From positions 1 through 36,208 of the forward strand of contig JAFRKV010000012.1 of NCBI GenBank assembly GCA_017431515.1: DNA of 36,208 nucleotides, read 5' to 3'. The position numbers were made by a program, and so were the translations under genes. Shown in pieces: positions 7,602-16,119 of the stretch. The notes under the pieces were generated by a model that saw only the letters and a program-made list of their open reading frames with translations, searched no databases and was not told the DNA's origin. Origin of the DNA: Lachnospiraceae bacterium. GTDB taxonomy: Bacteria > Bacillota > Clostridia > Lachnospirales > Lachnospiraceae. The stretch's first letter is position 1; each line of letters opens with the position of its first letter.

Positions 7602-9002
7602 TTAAGCTTCTTTTAAGAAAGCAACATATCCTTTATAGGCTTCATAAAGATCCGCCTTGCTGATGATCTCCCAAGGCGCATGCATATTCAGCACCGCGAC
7701 GCCGCTGTCGATCACCTGCATCCCGTAATTGCCGAAAATATACGCAATGGTGCCGCCGCCGCCCTGATCCACTTTTCCGAGCTCTGCTGTCTGGAAAAAG
7801 ACCCTATGCTTGTCAAAAATCCGGCGCATCTCCCCCATGTACTCCGCATTCGCATCGTTGGATCCGGATTTGCCTCTGGCGCCTGTATATTTGTTGAATA
7901 CCATGCCCCGTCCGAAATAGGCGCAGTTCTTTTTCTCCATCACAGACGGATAATTCGGGTCAAACGCCGCCGAGACGTCGGAAGAAAGGGCTTTGGATGC
8001 CGTGATCGCGCGCCGCAGGGACAGATCCTGATATTGCCCGGCACAGCTCATCACTTCCGCAAGCGTATTCTCAAAGAAGCGGGACTCCATCCCCGTCGCG
8101 CCCACCGATCCGATCTCTTCTTTGTCTACCAGCAGACAGCACGCGGTGCGTTTCGGCCGGGATGCCGCAAGCAGCGCCTCAAAGGACGGATAGGCGCAGC
8201 ACCGGTCATCATGTCCGTAGCCCATGATCATGCTGCGGTCAAATCCGTAGTCTCTGGCCGGTCCTGCCGGCACCACCTCAATCTCCGCGGAAAGAAAATC
8301 CTCTTCCTCGATCTTATATTCCTTCTTGAGCAGCGAAAGGATCTTTTTCTTCACCAGCTCCTTGGCATCCTCGCCCTTGGCATCCTTCGGCGCCTTTTCC
8401 GGCATGCTGCCGACCAGAAGATTTAAATCCTCTCCTTCTACCACTTTATTGCCCTTTTTCTCAAGCTGTGTCGCGGAAAGATGGATCAAAAGGTCGCTGA
8501 TTCCAAACACAGGATCCTCCGGCTTTTCTCCGATGCTGACCAAAACCTTCTTCCCGTCCTTCTTTACGATCACACCGTGCAGCGCCAGCGGGAGCGTTAC
8601 CCACTGATATTTTTTCACACCGCCGTAGTAATGGGTATCGAGCAGCACCAGTTCCTGATCCTCATAGAGCGGATTCTGTTTCAGGTCGAGACGCGGGGAA
8701 TCAATATGCGCCCCCAGAATGTTGATGCCCTTCTCCATAGGCTCCGTCCCGATCACAAAGAGCGCCATCGCCTTTCCGTAATTCTCCGCATAGACCTTGT
8801 CACCGGCCTTCAACTTCTTCCCGGAAGCGATTACCTCCTTCAGATTTTTGAAGCCTGCTTTCTCCGCCTCTTTCGCAAAAAATGCCACGCATTCCCGCTC
8901 GGTCTTGCAGGTGCTCAAAAAGGAGCGATATTGCTCCGAAAAATCAAATACCCTTTTAATTTCTGCTGCTGTGTACGATTTCCACGCATTTTTCCGTTCC
9001 AT
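7602..9002 (-). CDS. apeA: M18-family aminopeptidase (type 1)
   Basis: 466-residue di-zinc aminopeptidase of family M18, which trims N-terminal residues, often acidic, from peptides in the cytosol as large tetrahedral oligomers. Seen: GAHIDSPRLDLKQNPLYED (around residues 97-115) with the first zinc His and Asp, THYYGGVKKYQW, GYGHDDRCCA (around 270) with the bridging Asp, the catalytic VDKEEIGSVGATG, KYTGARGKSGSNDANAEY, and LGKVDQGGGGTIAY with NMHAPWE near the end. Overall closeness to Thermotoga APE1 supports the ApeA subgroup. The ATG has AAGGAGAG nine bases upstream. It sits between hprK and murB, an insertion into an otherwise well-known gene order with no obvious functional link. Confidence 0.93.
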   Translation of the reverse strand: MERKNAWKSYTAAEIKRVFDFSEQYRSFLSTCKTERECVAFFAKEAEKAGFKNLKEVIASGKKLKAGDKVYAENYGKAMALFVIGTEPMEKGINILGAHIDSPRLDLKQNPLYEDQELVLLDTHYYGGVKKYQWVTLPLALHGVIVKKDGKKVLVSIGEKPEDPVFGISDLLIHLSATQLEKKGNKVVEGEDLNLLVGSMPEKAPKDAKGEDAKELVKKKILSLLKKEYKIEEEDFLSAEIEVVPAGPARDYGFDRSMIMGYGHDDRCCAYPSFEALLAASRPKRTACCLLVDKEEIGSVGATGMESRFFENTLAEVMSCAGQYQDLSLRRAITASKALSSDVSAAFDPNYPSVMEKKNCAYFGRGMVFNKYTGARGKSGSNDANAEYMGEMRRIFDKHRVFFQTAELGKVDQGGGGTIAYIFGNYGMQVIDSGVAVLNMHAPWEIISKADLYEAYKGYVAFLKEA

Positions 9003-9041
9003 TTGATGGCTCTCCTTCTTTCTTCAGATTGATTTTTATAT

Positions 9042-9977
9042 TTATTCTTGATTTAAGTTTGCCTGTACCCGCCGATACAGTTCTTTTGCCGCATTGTATC
9101 CCATCTTTTTCTGGCGATGGTTGACGGCTGCGGTCTCACAGATGACGGCAAGATTCCGGCCCGGACGGATCGGCAGGGAATGGCAGACGACCTTGTTCCC
9201 CAGAAACTCCGTATATTCCTCCTCCATTCCGAGGCGGTCGTAGTCGTTTTCCTTCTTCCAATCCTCCAGCTGGATCACCAGATCGATGTTCTGCTTCTCC
9301 TTCACACATTCCACGCCGTACAGCGCCTTCACATCAATGATGCCGATGCCTCGCAGCTCGATAAAATGCTTCGTAATATCCGGAGAGGAACCCACAAGGG
9401 TGTGTTCATTGATCTTACGGATCTCCACCACATCATCTGTCACGAGCCGGTGGCCTCTTCTGATGAGCTCGAGCGCCGCCTCGCTTTTTCCGATCCCGCT
9501 CTCTCCGGTGATCAGCAGTCCCTCGCCGTATACATCCACGAGAACGCCGTGGATCGTGATCATGGGCGCCAATTCTTCCTTCAGCGTATAGATCAGCTCC
9601 GCGGTAAATTCCGAAGTGGAACGGCTCGTCTGCAGGAGCGGCACATTGTTTTCAATGGCGATCTGCTTGATTTCCTCATCCGGCACCAGATCCCGGCAAT
9701 AGATCACGCAGGGGATATCAAACCCGAAAAACTGCTTCGCGATATCCAGCCGCTGCTTCAGCACCTGCTGGCGTACGTAATTGTACTCCACGTTTCCGAT
9801 GATCTGGACACGTTTCTGCTCAAAATATTCAAAGTATCCGGAAAGCTGCAATGCGGGACGATTGACATCCGACAGCATGATCATCCGTTTGCTGAGGTCC
9901 AGCTCCTCTGTCAGATTTTTGAGATCCAGCATTTTCGCGATTTTCTCGACTGTTACCTCTTTTCCGTTTGAAGTCAT
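9042..9977 (-). CDS. hprK: HPr kinase/phosphorylase
   Basis: Bifunctional enzyme that phosphorylates Ser46 of the PTS protein HPr with ATP or pyrophosphate and removes that phosphate again, coupling glycolytic state to CcpA-mediated catabolite control. Seen: the N-terminal HPrK domain (about residues 1-125); the P-loop GESGIGKS (around 150-157) in the kinase core; the GHRLVTDDVVEI segment; the signature ELRGIGIIDVKALYG (around 200-215); and the C-terminal LPIRPGRNLA that couples nucleotide and HPr sites. The chosen ATG at 9977 has AAGGGGG seven bases before it. A TTG six codons upstream would place that ribosome binding site inside the coding region. At 311 residues it has the standard family length. 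It lies 44 bases after uvrC, with the aminopeptidase 39 bases downstream. Confidence 0.96.
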   Translation of the reverse strand: MTSNGKEVTVEKIAKMLDLKNLTEELDLSKRMIMLSDVNRPALQLSGYFEYFEQKRVQIIGNVEYNYVRQQVLKQRLDIAKQFFGFDIPCVIYCRDLVPDEEIKQIAIENNVPLLQTSRSTSEFTAELIYTLKEELAPMITIHGVLVDVYGEGLLITGESGIGKSEAALELIRRGHRLVTDDVVEIRKINEHTLVGSSPDITKHFIELRGIGIIDVKALYGVECVKEKQNIDLVIQLEDWKKENDYDRLGMEEEYTEFLGNKVVCHSLPIRPGRNLAVICETAAVNHRQKKMGYNAAKELYRRVQANLNQE

Positions 9978-10021
9978 ATCCCAACCCCCTTTCAATCAAC
10001 CCAATCTTATCATACGACACA

Positions 10022-11908
10022 TCAAGCGTCAAAAGACGTTTTTTCGGAATGAAAGTACTGATATACCGCCTCTGCCGCGCGTTCATTCATGGAATCCGTC
10101 GAGGCCAGTTCCTCGAGAGTCGCGTTGCCGATGGCTTCCAACGACTTAAAACGCCGCATCAGCGCCTTTCTCCTTGCTTCACCGATCCCCGGCACCTCGT
10201 CCAGCACGGAATGAACCTGTTCCTTCCCGCGCAGAGACCTGTGATAAGTGATCGCAAACCGGTGTGCCTCGTCCTGTACGCGCGTGATCAGTTTGAATCC
10301 TTCGCTGTGACTGTCGATCGGCAGCTCCACATCTTTAAAATACAGCCCTCTGGTATGGTGGTTGTCGTCCTTGACCATCCCACAGACCGGAATGGAAAGA
10401 CCAAGCTCCTCCAACACCTGCAGCGCCACATGCACCTGGCCTTTGCCGCCGTCCATCATGATCAGATCCGGAAACCGTGTGAAACTCCCGTATTCCTCCG
10501 TCTCTCCGGCTTCCTTCCGCTTCTCCAGTTCTTTCAGTCCATGCAGAAACCGGCGCGTCAGCACCTCGTGCATGGAGGCATAATCATCCGGTCCTGTCAC
10601 GGTACGCAGCCGGAATTTCCGGTAATCGCTTTTCACGGGTTTTCCTTTTTCAAAAACCACCATCGAACCAACGGACTGGAATCCGCTGATATTGGAAATA
10701 TCAAAGGCCTCCACGCGGCTCAACTCCTGCATTCCGAGGAGCTCTGCCAATTCCTTCATCGCACCGATGGTGCGCCCTTCTTCTTTCTTGATCCGCTCCC
10801 GATCCTTGCTCAGCACGAGTTCGGCGTTTTTCTCCGCCAGTTCCACCATGCGTTCCTTCAGGCCTTTCTGCGGTATCAGAATCCGTACCTTGTTTCCCCG
10901 GCGCTCTGTCAGCCATTCCGCGATGGTGTCCAGATCCTCTATTTCCTCCTGGAGGTGGATTTCCTTCGGAATGAGCGGCGTCCCGGAATAATACTGCCGG
11001 AGAAAAGCGGACAGGATCTGTCCCCTCGTATCATCGCTCCGCACACGCATGTAGAAATGATCTCTGCCGATCAGTTTGCCGCTGCGGATAAAAAAGACCT
11101 GCACCACCGCATCATCTCCGTCACTGGCCAGCGCAACGATATCCTTGTCTTCATTGTCAAAGGTCGTGATCTTCTGTTTCTGCGCGATCTGCCTCACGCT
11201 TCCCAGAAGATCGCGGTATTCCGCGGCCTTTTCATATTCCATGCGCTCCGCAAAGCCGTTCATCTTCTCTTCCAGCATGGAAAGGATCGGCACGTAGTCC
11301 CCGTTCAGAAACTGCAGCGCCGATTCCACGGATTTGCGATACTCCTCCGGGCTCACTGCGCCTGCGCAGGGCGCATCACATTGCCCGATATGGTAATTGA
11401 GGCAGGGGCGTTCCCTGCCGATGTCCTTTGGCAGCCTGCGGCTGCAGGTACGCAGATGATACAGCTTTCCGATCAGTTCGATGGTATTCTTCACGGCAAA
11501 AGCGGAAGTATAGGGTCCGAAATACCTGGAACCGTCTTTTTTGATCTGTCTGGAAAAGAGCACCCTGGGAAAGGCCTCCTGCAGCGTCACGCGGATATAG
11601 GGATACGTCTTGTCATCCCGCAGCATCGTATTGTATTTGGGGGTATGCTCCTTGATCAGATTGCATTCGAGCACCAGCGCCTCGAGTTCGGAGTCCGTCA
11701 CGATGTATTCAAATCGCGCGATCTGCCGTACCATCTGATCCTTTTTCAGCCCTTCGGAATGACTCGCCTGAAAATACTGCCGGACTCTGTGCCGGAGGCT
11801 TCTGGCCTTGCCGATATAGATGATGTCATCCGCTTTATCGTGCATAAGATAAACTCCCGGTTTATCCGGGAGTTTTTTCAGTTCTTCTTCTATCTCAAAT
11901 TGACTCAT
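10022..11908 (-). CDS. uvrC: Excinuclease ABC subunit C
   Basis: UvrC makes the dual incisions of nucleotide excision repair after UvrA/UvrB mark bulky DNA damage. From the chosen start it is 628 residues, the normal size. Seen: the N-terminal GIY-YIG nuclease (KPGVYLMHDKADDIIYIGKA, around residues 13-32); a Cys-rich RTCSRRLP...GRERPCLNYHIGQCDAPC linker typical of UvrC; the UVR helical pair around 205-240; the RNase H-like C-terminal nuclease with FDISNISG and MMDGGKGQ; and tandem helix-hairpin-helix motifs (VLDEVPGIGEARRKAL, near residue 570). The open frame continues 46 codons further upstream, but that part is a shadow of ftsH. The ATG at 11906-11908 (or the adjacent 11909-11911) begins [15 protein letters not shown] and overlaps the end of ftsH by 14 bases. 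Confidence 0.95.
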   Translation of the reverse strand: MSQFEIEEELKKLPDKPGVYLMHDKADDIIYIGKARSLRHRVRQYFQASHSEGLKKDQMVRQIARFEYIVTDSELEALVLECNLIKEHTPKYNTMLRDDKTYPYIRVTLQEAFPRVLFSRQIKKDGSRYFGPYTSAFAVKNTIELIGKLYHLRTCSRRLPKDIGRERPCLNYHIGQCDAPCAGAVSPEEYRKSVESALQFLNGDYVPILSMLEEKMNGFAERMEYEKAAEYRDLLGSVRQIAQKQKITTFDNEDKDIVALASDGDDAVVQVFFIRSGKLIGRDHFYMRVRSDDTRGQILSAFLRQYYSGTPLIPKEIHLQEEIEDLDTIAEWLTERRGNKVRILIPQKGLKERMVELAEKNAELVLSKDRERIKKEEGRTIGAMKELAELLGMQELSRVEAFDISNISGFQSVGSMVVFEKGKPVKSDYRKFRLRTVTGPDDYASMHEVLTRRFLHGLKELEKRKEAGETEEYGSFTRFPDLIMMDGGKGQVHVALQVLEELGLSIPVCGMVKDDNHHTRGLYFKDVELPIDSHSEGFKLITRVQDEAHRFAITYHRSLRGKEQVHSVLDEVPGIGEARRKALMRRFKSLEAIGNATLEELASTDSMNERAAEAVYQYFHSEKTSFDA

Positions 11909-13913
11909 CATCCGCCACCAGATCGATGGTCCCGCCGACCACGGGCAGGTCGTCTTCCTCAAACATTTCCTCGGAGAGCTCCGATTGCGGATCGGGCGGT
12001 GTCTCTCCTGCTTCCTTTTTCTCTTTCTCTTCCGGATCGTCCTCATCCGTATCAGGCCGGCCCTTTAATTTCCGGAAGATCTTCATAAACTCTTTTCCTG
12101 TGATGGTCTCGTTTTCATAAAGATATTTCGCGATTTCATCCAAGATCTCCCGGTTTTCGATCAGAAGATTCATGGCTTTATCGTAAGCCTCCTGGATCAT
12201 CCGCTGCACTTCCTGATCGATCTCCGCCGCTGTGGCGTCGCCGCCGTCAAAATGCGCCCGTCCGTCCAGATAGGCCGCATCAATCGTGGCGAGACTCACC
12301 ATTCCGAACTTCTTGCTCATGCCGTACTGCATGACCATTGCCCGGGCAATCTTGGTAGCCTGTTCAATATCATTGGCCGCACCGCTGGTCGCCGAGGAGA
12401 AAACCAGTTCCTCCGCCGCGCGGCCGCCCATAAACGTCACGATCTTGGCTTCCAGCTCATCTCTGGTCTGCAGGAACTTCTCTTCCTCCGGAGTCTGCAG
12501 GGTATAACCCAGCGCTCCCATGGTACGGGGCACGATCGTGATCTTCTGCACCGGCTCCGTATTCTTCTGAAGGGCGGATACCATGGCGTGTCCGACCTCG
12601 TGGTATGATACGATGCGACGCTCCTTTTCGCTCATGGCGCGGTCTTTCTTTTCCTTACCGCCCACTGCCACAAGCTCGAAGGCATCGAACAGATCCTTCT
12701 GGTTCACGAACTTGCGTCCGCTCTTTACCGCATTGATGGCAGCCTCGTTGATGATATTCGCCAGATCCGATCCCACCAGACCCGCAGAAGCAAGGGCTAT
12801 GGCATCCAGATCCACGCTTTCATCCATGTGGACGTCCTTGGAATGTACCTTCAGGGTCTCCAGACGTCCCTTCATATCCGGACGGTCCACAATGATCCGT
12901 CGGTCAAAACGTCCGGGACGCAGCAGCGCCTTGTCGAGAACCTCCGGACGGTTCGTGGCAGCAAGCACCAAAAGGCCTTTGCTGGTATCAAATCCGTCCA
13001 TTTCCGCTAGGAGTTGATTCAGAGTCTGCTCCCGCTCGTCATTTCCACCGCCGAAGCGGGTGTCGCGGCTTTTTCCGATGGCATCGATCTCATCAATAAA
13101 GATAATGCAGGGAGAGTTTTTCTCCGCATCCTTAAACAGGTCACGCACTCTCGAAGCGCCGACGCCGACAAACATCTCCACAAAATCCGATCCGGCAAGG
13201 GAGAAAAACGGCACGCCCGCCTCTCCTGCCACGGCCTTGGCCAGCAGCGTCTTTCCAGTACCGGGCGGTCCCACAAGGAGGGCGCCCTTCGGCAGTTTCG
13301 CGCCGATCTCCTGATATTTCTTCGGATTATGCAGAAAATCCACAACCTCCTGCAGAGATTCCTTTGCCTCGTCCTGCCCCGCCACATCCTTAAATGTCAC
13401 GCCCGTGGACTTCTCCACATAGACCTTTGCGGTGTTCTTGCCGACGCCGAACACGCCGCCACCGCCCATGCGGCGCATCAAAAATCCCAGCAGGATCCAC
13501 ACCAGCACCAGCGGGATCACAAAGCTCAGGATATTGTAAATCCAGGACGACGTATTATCCGGAATCGTTCCGCTCACCTCGACGCCATGGTCAAGCAGCA
13601 GCGAAAGAAGATCGTCATTTCGCACCACACCGGTGAAATAGGTGATCGGGATCATCATATTTCCGTTGTCCTTCGGTGTGATATTGATCTGATACGTTCC
13701 GATCTCTACGCTCTTGACACTGTCGTCTTCCACCATGCTGAGGAATTCGGAATAGCTGATCTCTTTTTTTGTCGCGCCGGACTGCATACGGCTGATCAGA
13801 CTCATGGCAAAAAGCGCGATCAACGTCGTGACGATGAACACGAGGATCATCTGTCCGTTGTTGCGCTTATTGTTGTTTCCGCCGTTATTACCGCCGTTGT
13901 CGTAATCGTTCAT
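11895..13913 (-). CDS. ftsH: ATP-dependent zinc metalloprotease FtsH
   Basis: Membrane-anchored AAA+ protease that extracts and degrades damaged membrane proteins and short-lived regulators. From the chosen ATG it is 672 residues. Seen: an Asn/Gly-rich cytosolic N-terminus (about residues 1-20); a first membrane helix ([19 protein letters not shown], about 24-42); an extracytoplasmic FtsH_ext domain; a second helix near 135; Walker A GPPGTGKT, Walker B IIFIDEID, the second region of homology around [19 protein letters not shown]; and the zinc site HEVGHAM. The C-terminal tail is strongly acidic ([14 protein letters not shown]). The second ATG (13911-13913) is preferred because GGAGAG lies six bases before it, while the ATG at 13925 has no ribosome binding site. 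A strong terminator-like hairpin lies directly upstream. Confidence 0.96.
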   Translation of the reverse strand: MNDYDNGGNNGGNNNKRNNGQMILVFIVTTLIALFAMSLISRMQSGATKKEISYSEFLSMVEDDSVKSVEIGTYQINITPKDNGNMMIPITYFTGVVRNDDLLSLLLDHGVEVSGTIPDNTSSWIYNILSFVIPLVLVWILLGFLMRRMGGGGVFGVGKNTAKVYVEKSTGVTFKDVAGQDEAKESLQEVVDFLHNPKKYQEIGAKLPKGALLVGPPGTGKTLLAKAVAGEAGVPFFSLAGSDFVEMFVGVGASRVRDLFKDAEKNSPCIIFIDEIDAIGKSRDTRFGGGNDEREQTLNQLLAEMDGFDTSKGLLVLAATNRPEVLDKALLRPGRFDRRIIVDRPDMKGRLETLKVHSKDVHMDESVDLDAIALASAGLVGSDLANIINEAAINAVKSGRKFVNQKDLFDAFELVAVGGKEKKDRAMSEKERRIVSYHEVGHAMVSALQKNTEPVQKITIVPRTMGALGYTLQTPEEEKFLQTRDELEAKIVTFMGGRAAEELVFSSATSGAANDIEQATKIARAMVMQYGMSKKFGMVSLATIDAAYLDGRAHFDGGDATAAEIDQEVQRMIQEAYDKAMNLLIENREILDEIAKYLYENETITGKEFMKIFRKLKGRPDTDEDDPEEKEKKEAGETPPDPQSELSEEMFEEDDLPVVGGTIDLVADDESI

Positions 13914-13929
13914 ATTGCTCTCCATCCGT

Positions 13930-13970
13930 AAAACAAAAACACCGGTATCAGCACGAAGCTGCTACCGATG
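13930..13970 (-). terminator. Intrinsic terminator or attenuator between the zinc-ribbon gene and ftsH
   Basis: Minus strand: a 13-position stem (13958-13970 with 13940-13952, one internal mismatch and one G-U) with a five-base loop, followed at once by TTTTTGTTTT. This is a textbook intrinsic terminator. It contains the stop codon of the zinc-ribbon gene, and its U-tract ends only about 17 bases before the ftsH start. Any transcript coming from upstream must read through it to express ftsH. Confidence 0.8.
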
Positions 13971-14210
13971 CTGAATTCTTCCCTCACGGATCCATTCTTT
14001 AATCTTCTGCTTCGGAAGATTGAAATACTCCGCCACTTCCATTTCCGTCACATCATTGTCGCGAATGTATTCCCGCACCTGAATGAACAGTTCTTCTTCC
14101 TCGCATTTCTTGCAAAATTGCTTTTCATAACTCTCCGGCAGGATTTTCCCGCACCGCGGGCAGCTTTTCCTTTGATGTGAAATTGAATCCCTGTGCTGCA
14201 GTACAGCCAT
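13962..14210 (-). CDS. Small zinc-ribbon / helix-turn-helix protein (YvyF-like)
   Basis: 82-residue protein. The N-terminal part has two Cys pairs, CPRC (about residues 17-20) and CKKC (about 33-36), forming a likely zinc ribbon. The C-terminal part (about 45-80) reads as a short helix-turn-helix (EMEVAEYFNLPKQKIKEWI, ending REGRIQ). This layout resembles YvyF and related proteins first named from flagellar operons, and MerR-like single-HTH regulators, but no flagellar gene is nearby. DNA or RNA binding is inferred only. The ATG at 14208-14210 has GGAGGG seven bases upstream; a GTG one codon earlier is too close to it. The gene has its own good promoter and its stop codon lies within a strong terminator in front of ftsH. 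Confidence 0.75.
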   Translation of the reverse strand: MAVLQHRDSISHQRKSCPRCGKILPESYEKQFCKKCEEEELFIQVREYIRDNDVTEMEVAEYFNLPKQKIKEWIREGRIQHR

Positions 14211-14240
14211 CACTGATCCCTCCGAAATAAGTTCTTCTAC

Positions 14241-14269
14241 ACTTTACTGATATTCTGTGAGAATGTCAA
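14241..14269 (-). promoter_or_regulatory. Promoter of the zinc-ribbon gene (and possibly ftsH)
   Basis: Minus strand TTGACA (14264-14269), a 17-base spacer, and TAAAGT (14241-14246). Upstream of the -35, at about 14298-14336, are A-rich tracts including two TCTAAAAA repeats, which could act as an UP element. The leader to the ATG is about 25 bases. Confidence 0.7.
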
Positions 14270-14380
14270 GCAGATGCCACGCTTTTGAACGTCTTCCCAA
14301 ATTTTTTAGATTCTTTTTATTTTCTTTTTAGAATTAGGACACATTTTCGCCACAATTAGTCTTTATAGTATAGACCATAG

Positions 14381-14395
14381 ATGAAACATTTTCAT
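14381..14395. promoter_or_regulatory. Palindrome ATGAAA-CAT-TTTCAT, possible operator
   Basis: A perfect 6+6 inverted repeat with a three-base centre. It lies upstream of the zinc-ribbon promoter, beside a second imperfect palindrome at 14360-14376 that contains a TATACT -10-like element on the minus strand. The stretch from 14270 to 14411 holds no gene. It may contain a second, regulated promoter, but a regulator cannot be named. Confidence 0.3.
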
Positions 14396-14411
14396 AACTA
14401 AACTCCTCGGG

Positions 14412-14440
14412 AAAGGGACGGTCCAAGCGGCCGTCCCTTT
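14412..14440 (-). terminator. Hairpin terminating the redox operon
   Basis: A perfect 10-bp stem (AAAGGGACGG / CCGTCCCTTT) with a nine-base loop, about 48 bases past the stop of the DUF1667 gene. The tail on the minus strand begins TTTCCC, so the U-run is short. Position at the operon end supports the call. Confidence 0.6.
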
Positions 14441-14487
14441 CTCAGTTGTATTCTGTCTCATCTTTACAGGCTGTCATCCATCCGGGC

Positions 14488-14856
14488 TCAGCCGGCCGCT
14501 GCGATATCCTTGGTGGCCACCATATCCACGCCGGTGCCGGCGACATCCGCGCATACCACGTCTCCGATCGCTACAGGCGCCTGCACACAGACTCCCTTCA
14601 ACGCCCCTGCCACATCAAAGATCTTATCCTTCGGGATATCCTGTCTGGTTTTGCAGGAAACCGTCGGGGACACGCCGCCGCTGACCTGGACCGTGCTGGT
14701 CACGATCCTCGTGGGATTCGTCACTTCTTTTCTGGCATAATCATCTCCGCGCTTGCAGGTATTTCCGGTCACATCCAGAATTTCGCCGTTTTCCATGGAT
14801 ACCGTGATATTACATCCCAGTGGGCATCCGATACAGGTAAGCTCTCTTTTTTCCAT
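14488..14856 (-). CDS. DUF1667 family iron-sulfur-type protein
   Basis: 122-residue DUF1667 protein. The N-terminus has CIGCPLGC (about residues 8-15) and a further CKRGDDYA (about 33), a Cys pattern like the Fe-S binding region at the start of molybdopterin oxidoreductases, so an Fe-S cluster is likely. The remainder is a small beta-rich domain (VTSTVQVSGG, CKTRQDIPKDKIFDV). Family members are encoded next to a GlpA-like oxidase and an NAD(FAD) oxidoreductase and are thought to be the electron-transfer subunit, analogous to GlpC. The ATG follows directly on the stop codon of the preceding gene with GGAGGG upstream, so the three subunits are made together. The substrate of the complex is not shown by the sequence. 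Confidence 0.88.
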   Translation of the reverse strand: MEKRELTCIGCPLGCNITVSMENGEILDVTGNTCKRGDDYARKEVTNPTRIVTSTVQVSGGVSPTVSCKTRQDIPKDKIFDVAGALKGVCVQAPVAIGDVVCADVAGTGVDMVATKDIAAAG

Positions 14857-16119
14857 CTATGCACCCTCCACCGTGATCGTAACCGTCTTCAATCCCGGAC
14901 GCTCCAAAAGATCAGCCTTTTTCAGGATCACCTGCTCCATTTCACCGGGCGCCATCACCGGGCGCTTCCGCTCAGAGATCTTTTCCTCATCAAAATAGGT
15001 CACGATACTGCAATTCTTATATACATCACCAACACGGAAACGTACCGTCAGCGTCTCGTCCATCCGCTCCGGACGGATCGTGCACGGCACGGAGTAGCGG
15101 ACACCGCCGGTGGGATTGATGGTGATGACGCGCTGATCGGTGCCTGCACCCTTTTGAATGTAGGCCGCCGCATTCTTTCCGGCATTCTTGGCCTCTTCCG
15201 AAACGTAATCCACGAGATCATGCACATGAAGCACATTGCCGCAGGCAAAGATCCCTTCGATATTGGTTTCCAGGCTCTCATTGACCACCGGACCGGAAGT
15301 GACACGTGACAGTTCCACGCCGGCGCCTCTCGAAAGCTCATTTTCCGGGATGAGACCGCAGGAGAGAAGCAGCGTATCACAGGTATAACGTTCTTCCGTT
15401 CCGGGAACCGGCCTTCTGTCCGAGCCGACCTCCGCGATCGTCACGGCTTCCACACGTTCCTTCCCCTCGATATCCACCACCGTATGGGAAAGTTTCAGCG
15501 GGATGCCAAAGTCATTCAGACACTGTACGATGTTTCGCTTCAAACCGCCCGAGTACGGCATCAGCTCCGCAACCACTTTCACTTTGGCACCCTCCAGCGT
15601 CATGCGGCGCGCCATAATGAGGCCGATATCCCCGGAGCCTAAGATCACCACTTCTTTACCGGGCATGAACCCCTCCATGTTGACCAGCCTCTGGGCAGTT
15701 CCGGCGGAATAGATCCCCGCCGGCCGGTAACCCGGAATGTTCAGCGCTCCTCTGGAACGTTCCCGGCATCCCATTGCAAGAATCACCGCCTTCGCCTGAA
15801 TCTCAAACAATCCCTCTGTCCGGTTCATGGCTGTGATCTTCTTATCGGAGCCGATTTCCATCACCATGGTATTTAAAATATATTCTATATTTAATTTCTT
15901 AGCCTCTGCAATAAAACGCGCCGCATATTCCGGTCCCGTCAACTCCTCTTTAAACGTGTGGAGTCCGAAGCCGTTATGGATGCACTGGTTCAAAATGCCG
16001 CCCAGCTCCTTATCACGCTCGATGATCAGGATGCTGTCGATCCCGTTTTCTTTTGCGCTGATGGCTGCCGCAAGTCCTGCCGGACCGCCGCCGACGATGA
16101 CAAGATCCACATTTTTCAT
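14857..16119 (-). CDS. NAD(P)/FAD-dependent oxidoreductase (GlpB-like position)
   Basis: 420-residue pyridine-nucleotide-disulfide-type flavoprotein. Seen: an N-terminal FAD Rossmann motif VIVGGGPAGLAAAISA (around residues 7-22), LGGILNQCIHNGFG (around 41-54), AMGCRERSRGALNIPG (around 115-130), an NAD-binding GSGDIGLIMARR in the middle (around 160-171), and a second FAD contact EGIFACGNVLHVHDLVD (around 288-304). The C-terminal 110 residues form an extra domain. It is the middle gene of a three-gene redox operon, overlapping the upstream GlpA-like gene by four bases (ATGA) and touching the DUF1667 gene. By analogy with Firmicutes GlpA-like clusters it probably passes electrons from the partner oxidase to NAD or a quinone/ferredoxin pool. 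The ribosome binding site is GGGAGGG. Confidence 0.88.
   Translation of the reverse strand: MKNVDLVIVGGGPAGLAAAISAKENGIDSILIIERDKELGGILNQCIHNGFGLHTFKEELTGPEYAARFIAEAKKLNIEYILNTMVMEIGSDKKITAMNRTEGLFEIQAKAVILAMGCRERSRGALNIPGYRPAGIYSAGTAQRLVNMEGFMPGKEVVILGSGDIGLIMARRMTLEGAKVKVVAELMPYSGGLKRNIVQCLNDFGIPLKLSHTVVDIEGKERVEAVTIAEVGSDRRPVPGTEERYTCDTLLLSCGLIPENELSRGAGVELSRVTSGPVVNESLETNIEGIFACGNVLHVHDLVDYVSEEAKNAGKNAAAYIQKGAGTDQRVITINPTGGVRYSVPCTIRPERMDETLTVRFRVGDVYKNCSIVTYFDEEKISERKRPVMAPGEMEQVILKKADLLERPGLKTVTITVEGA

Noticed and set aside
11851-11878. Perfect 10-bp hairpin with a T-run on the plus strand inside uvrC
   Set aside because: It looks like an intrinsic terminator for plus-strand transcription, but it encodes the conserved KLPDKPGVYL segment and no plus-strand gene precedes it; probably a by-product of coding.
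11909-12046. N-terminal extension of uvrC into ftsH
   Set aside because: The 46 extra residues are Arg/Lys-rich out-of-frame translation of the ftsH tail; the UvrC family starts at [15 protein letters not shown].
9968-12088. A 706-codon open frame on the plus strand opposite uvrC
   Set aside because: It is antisense to uvrC and hprK ends, shows no family motifs, and exists because of codon bias on the minus strand.
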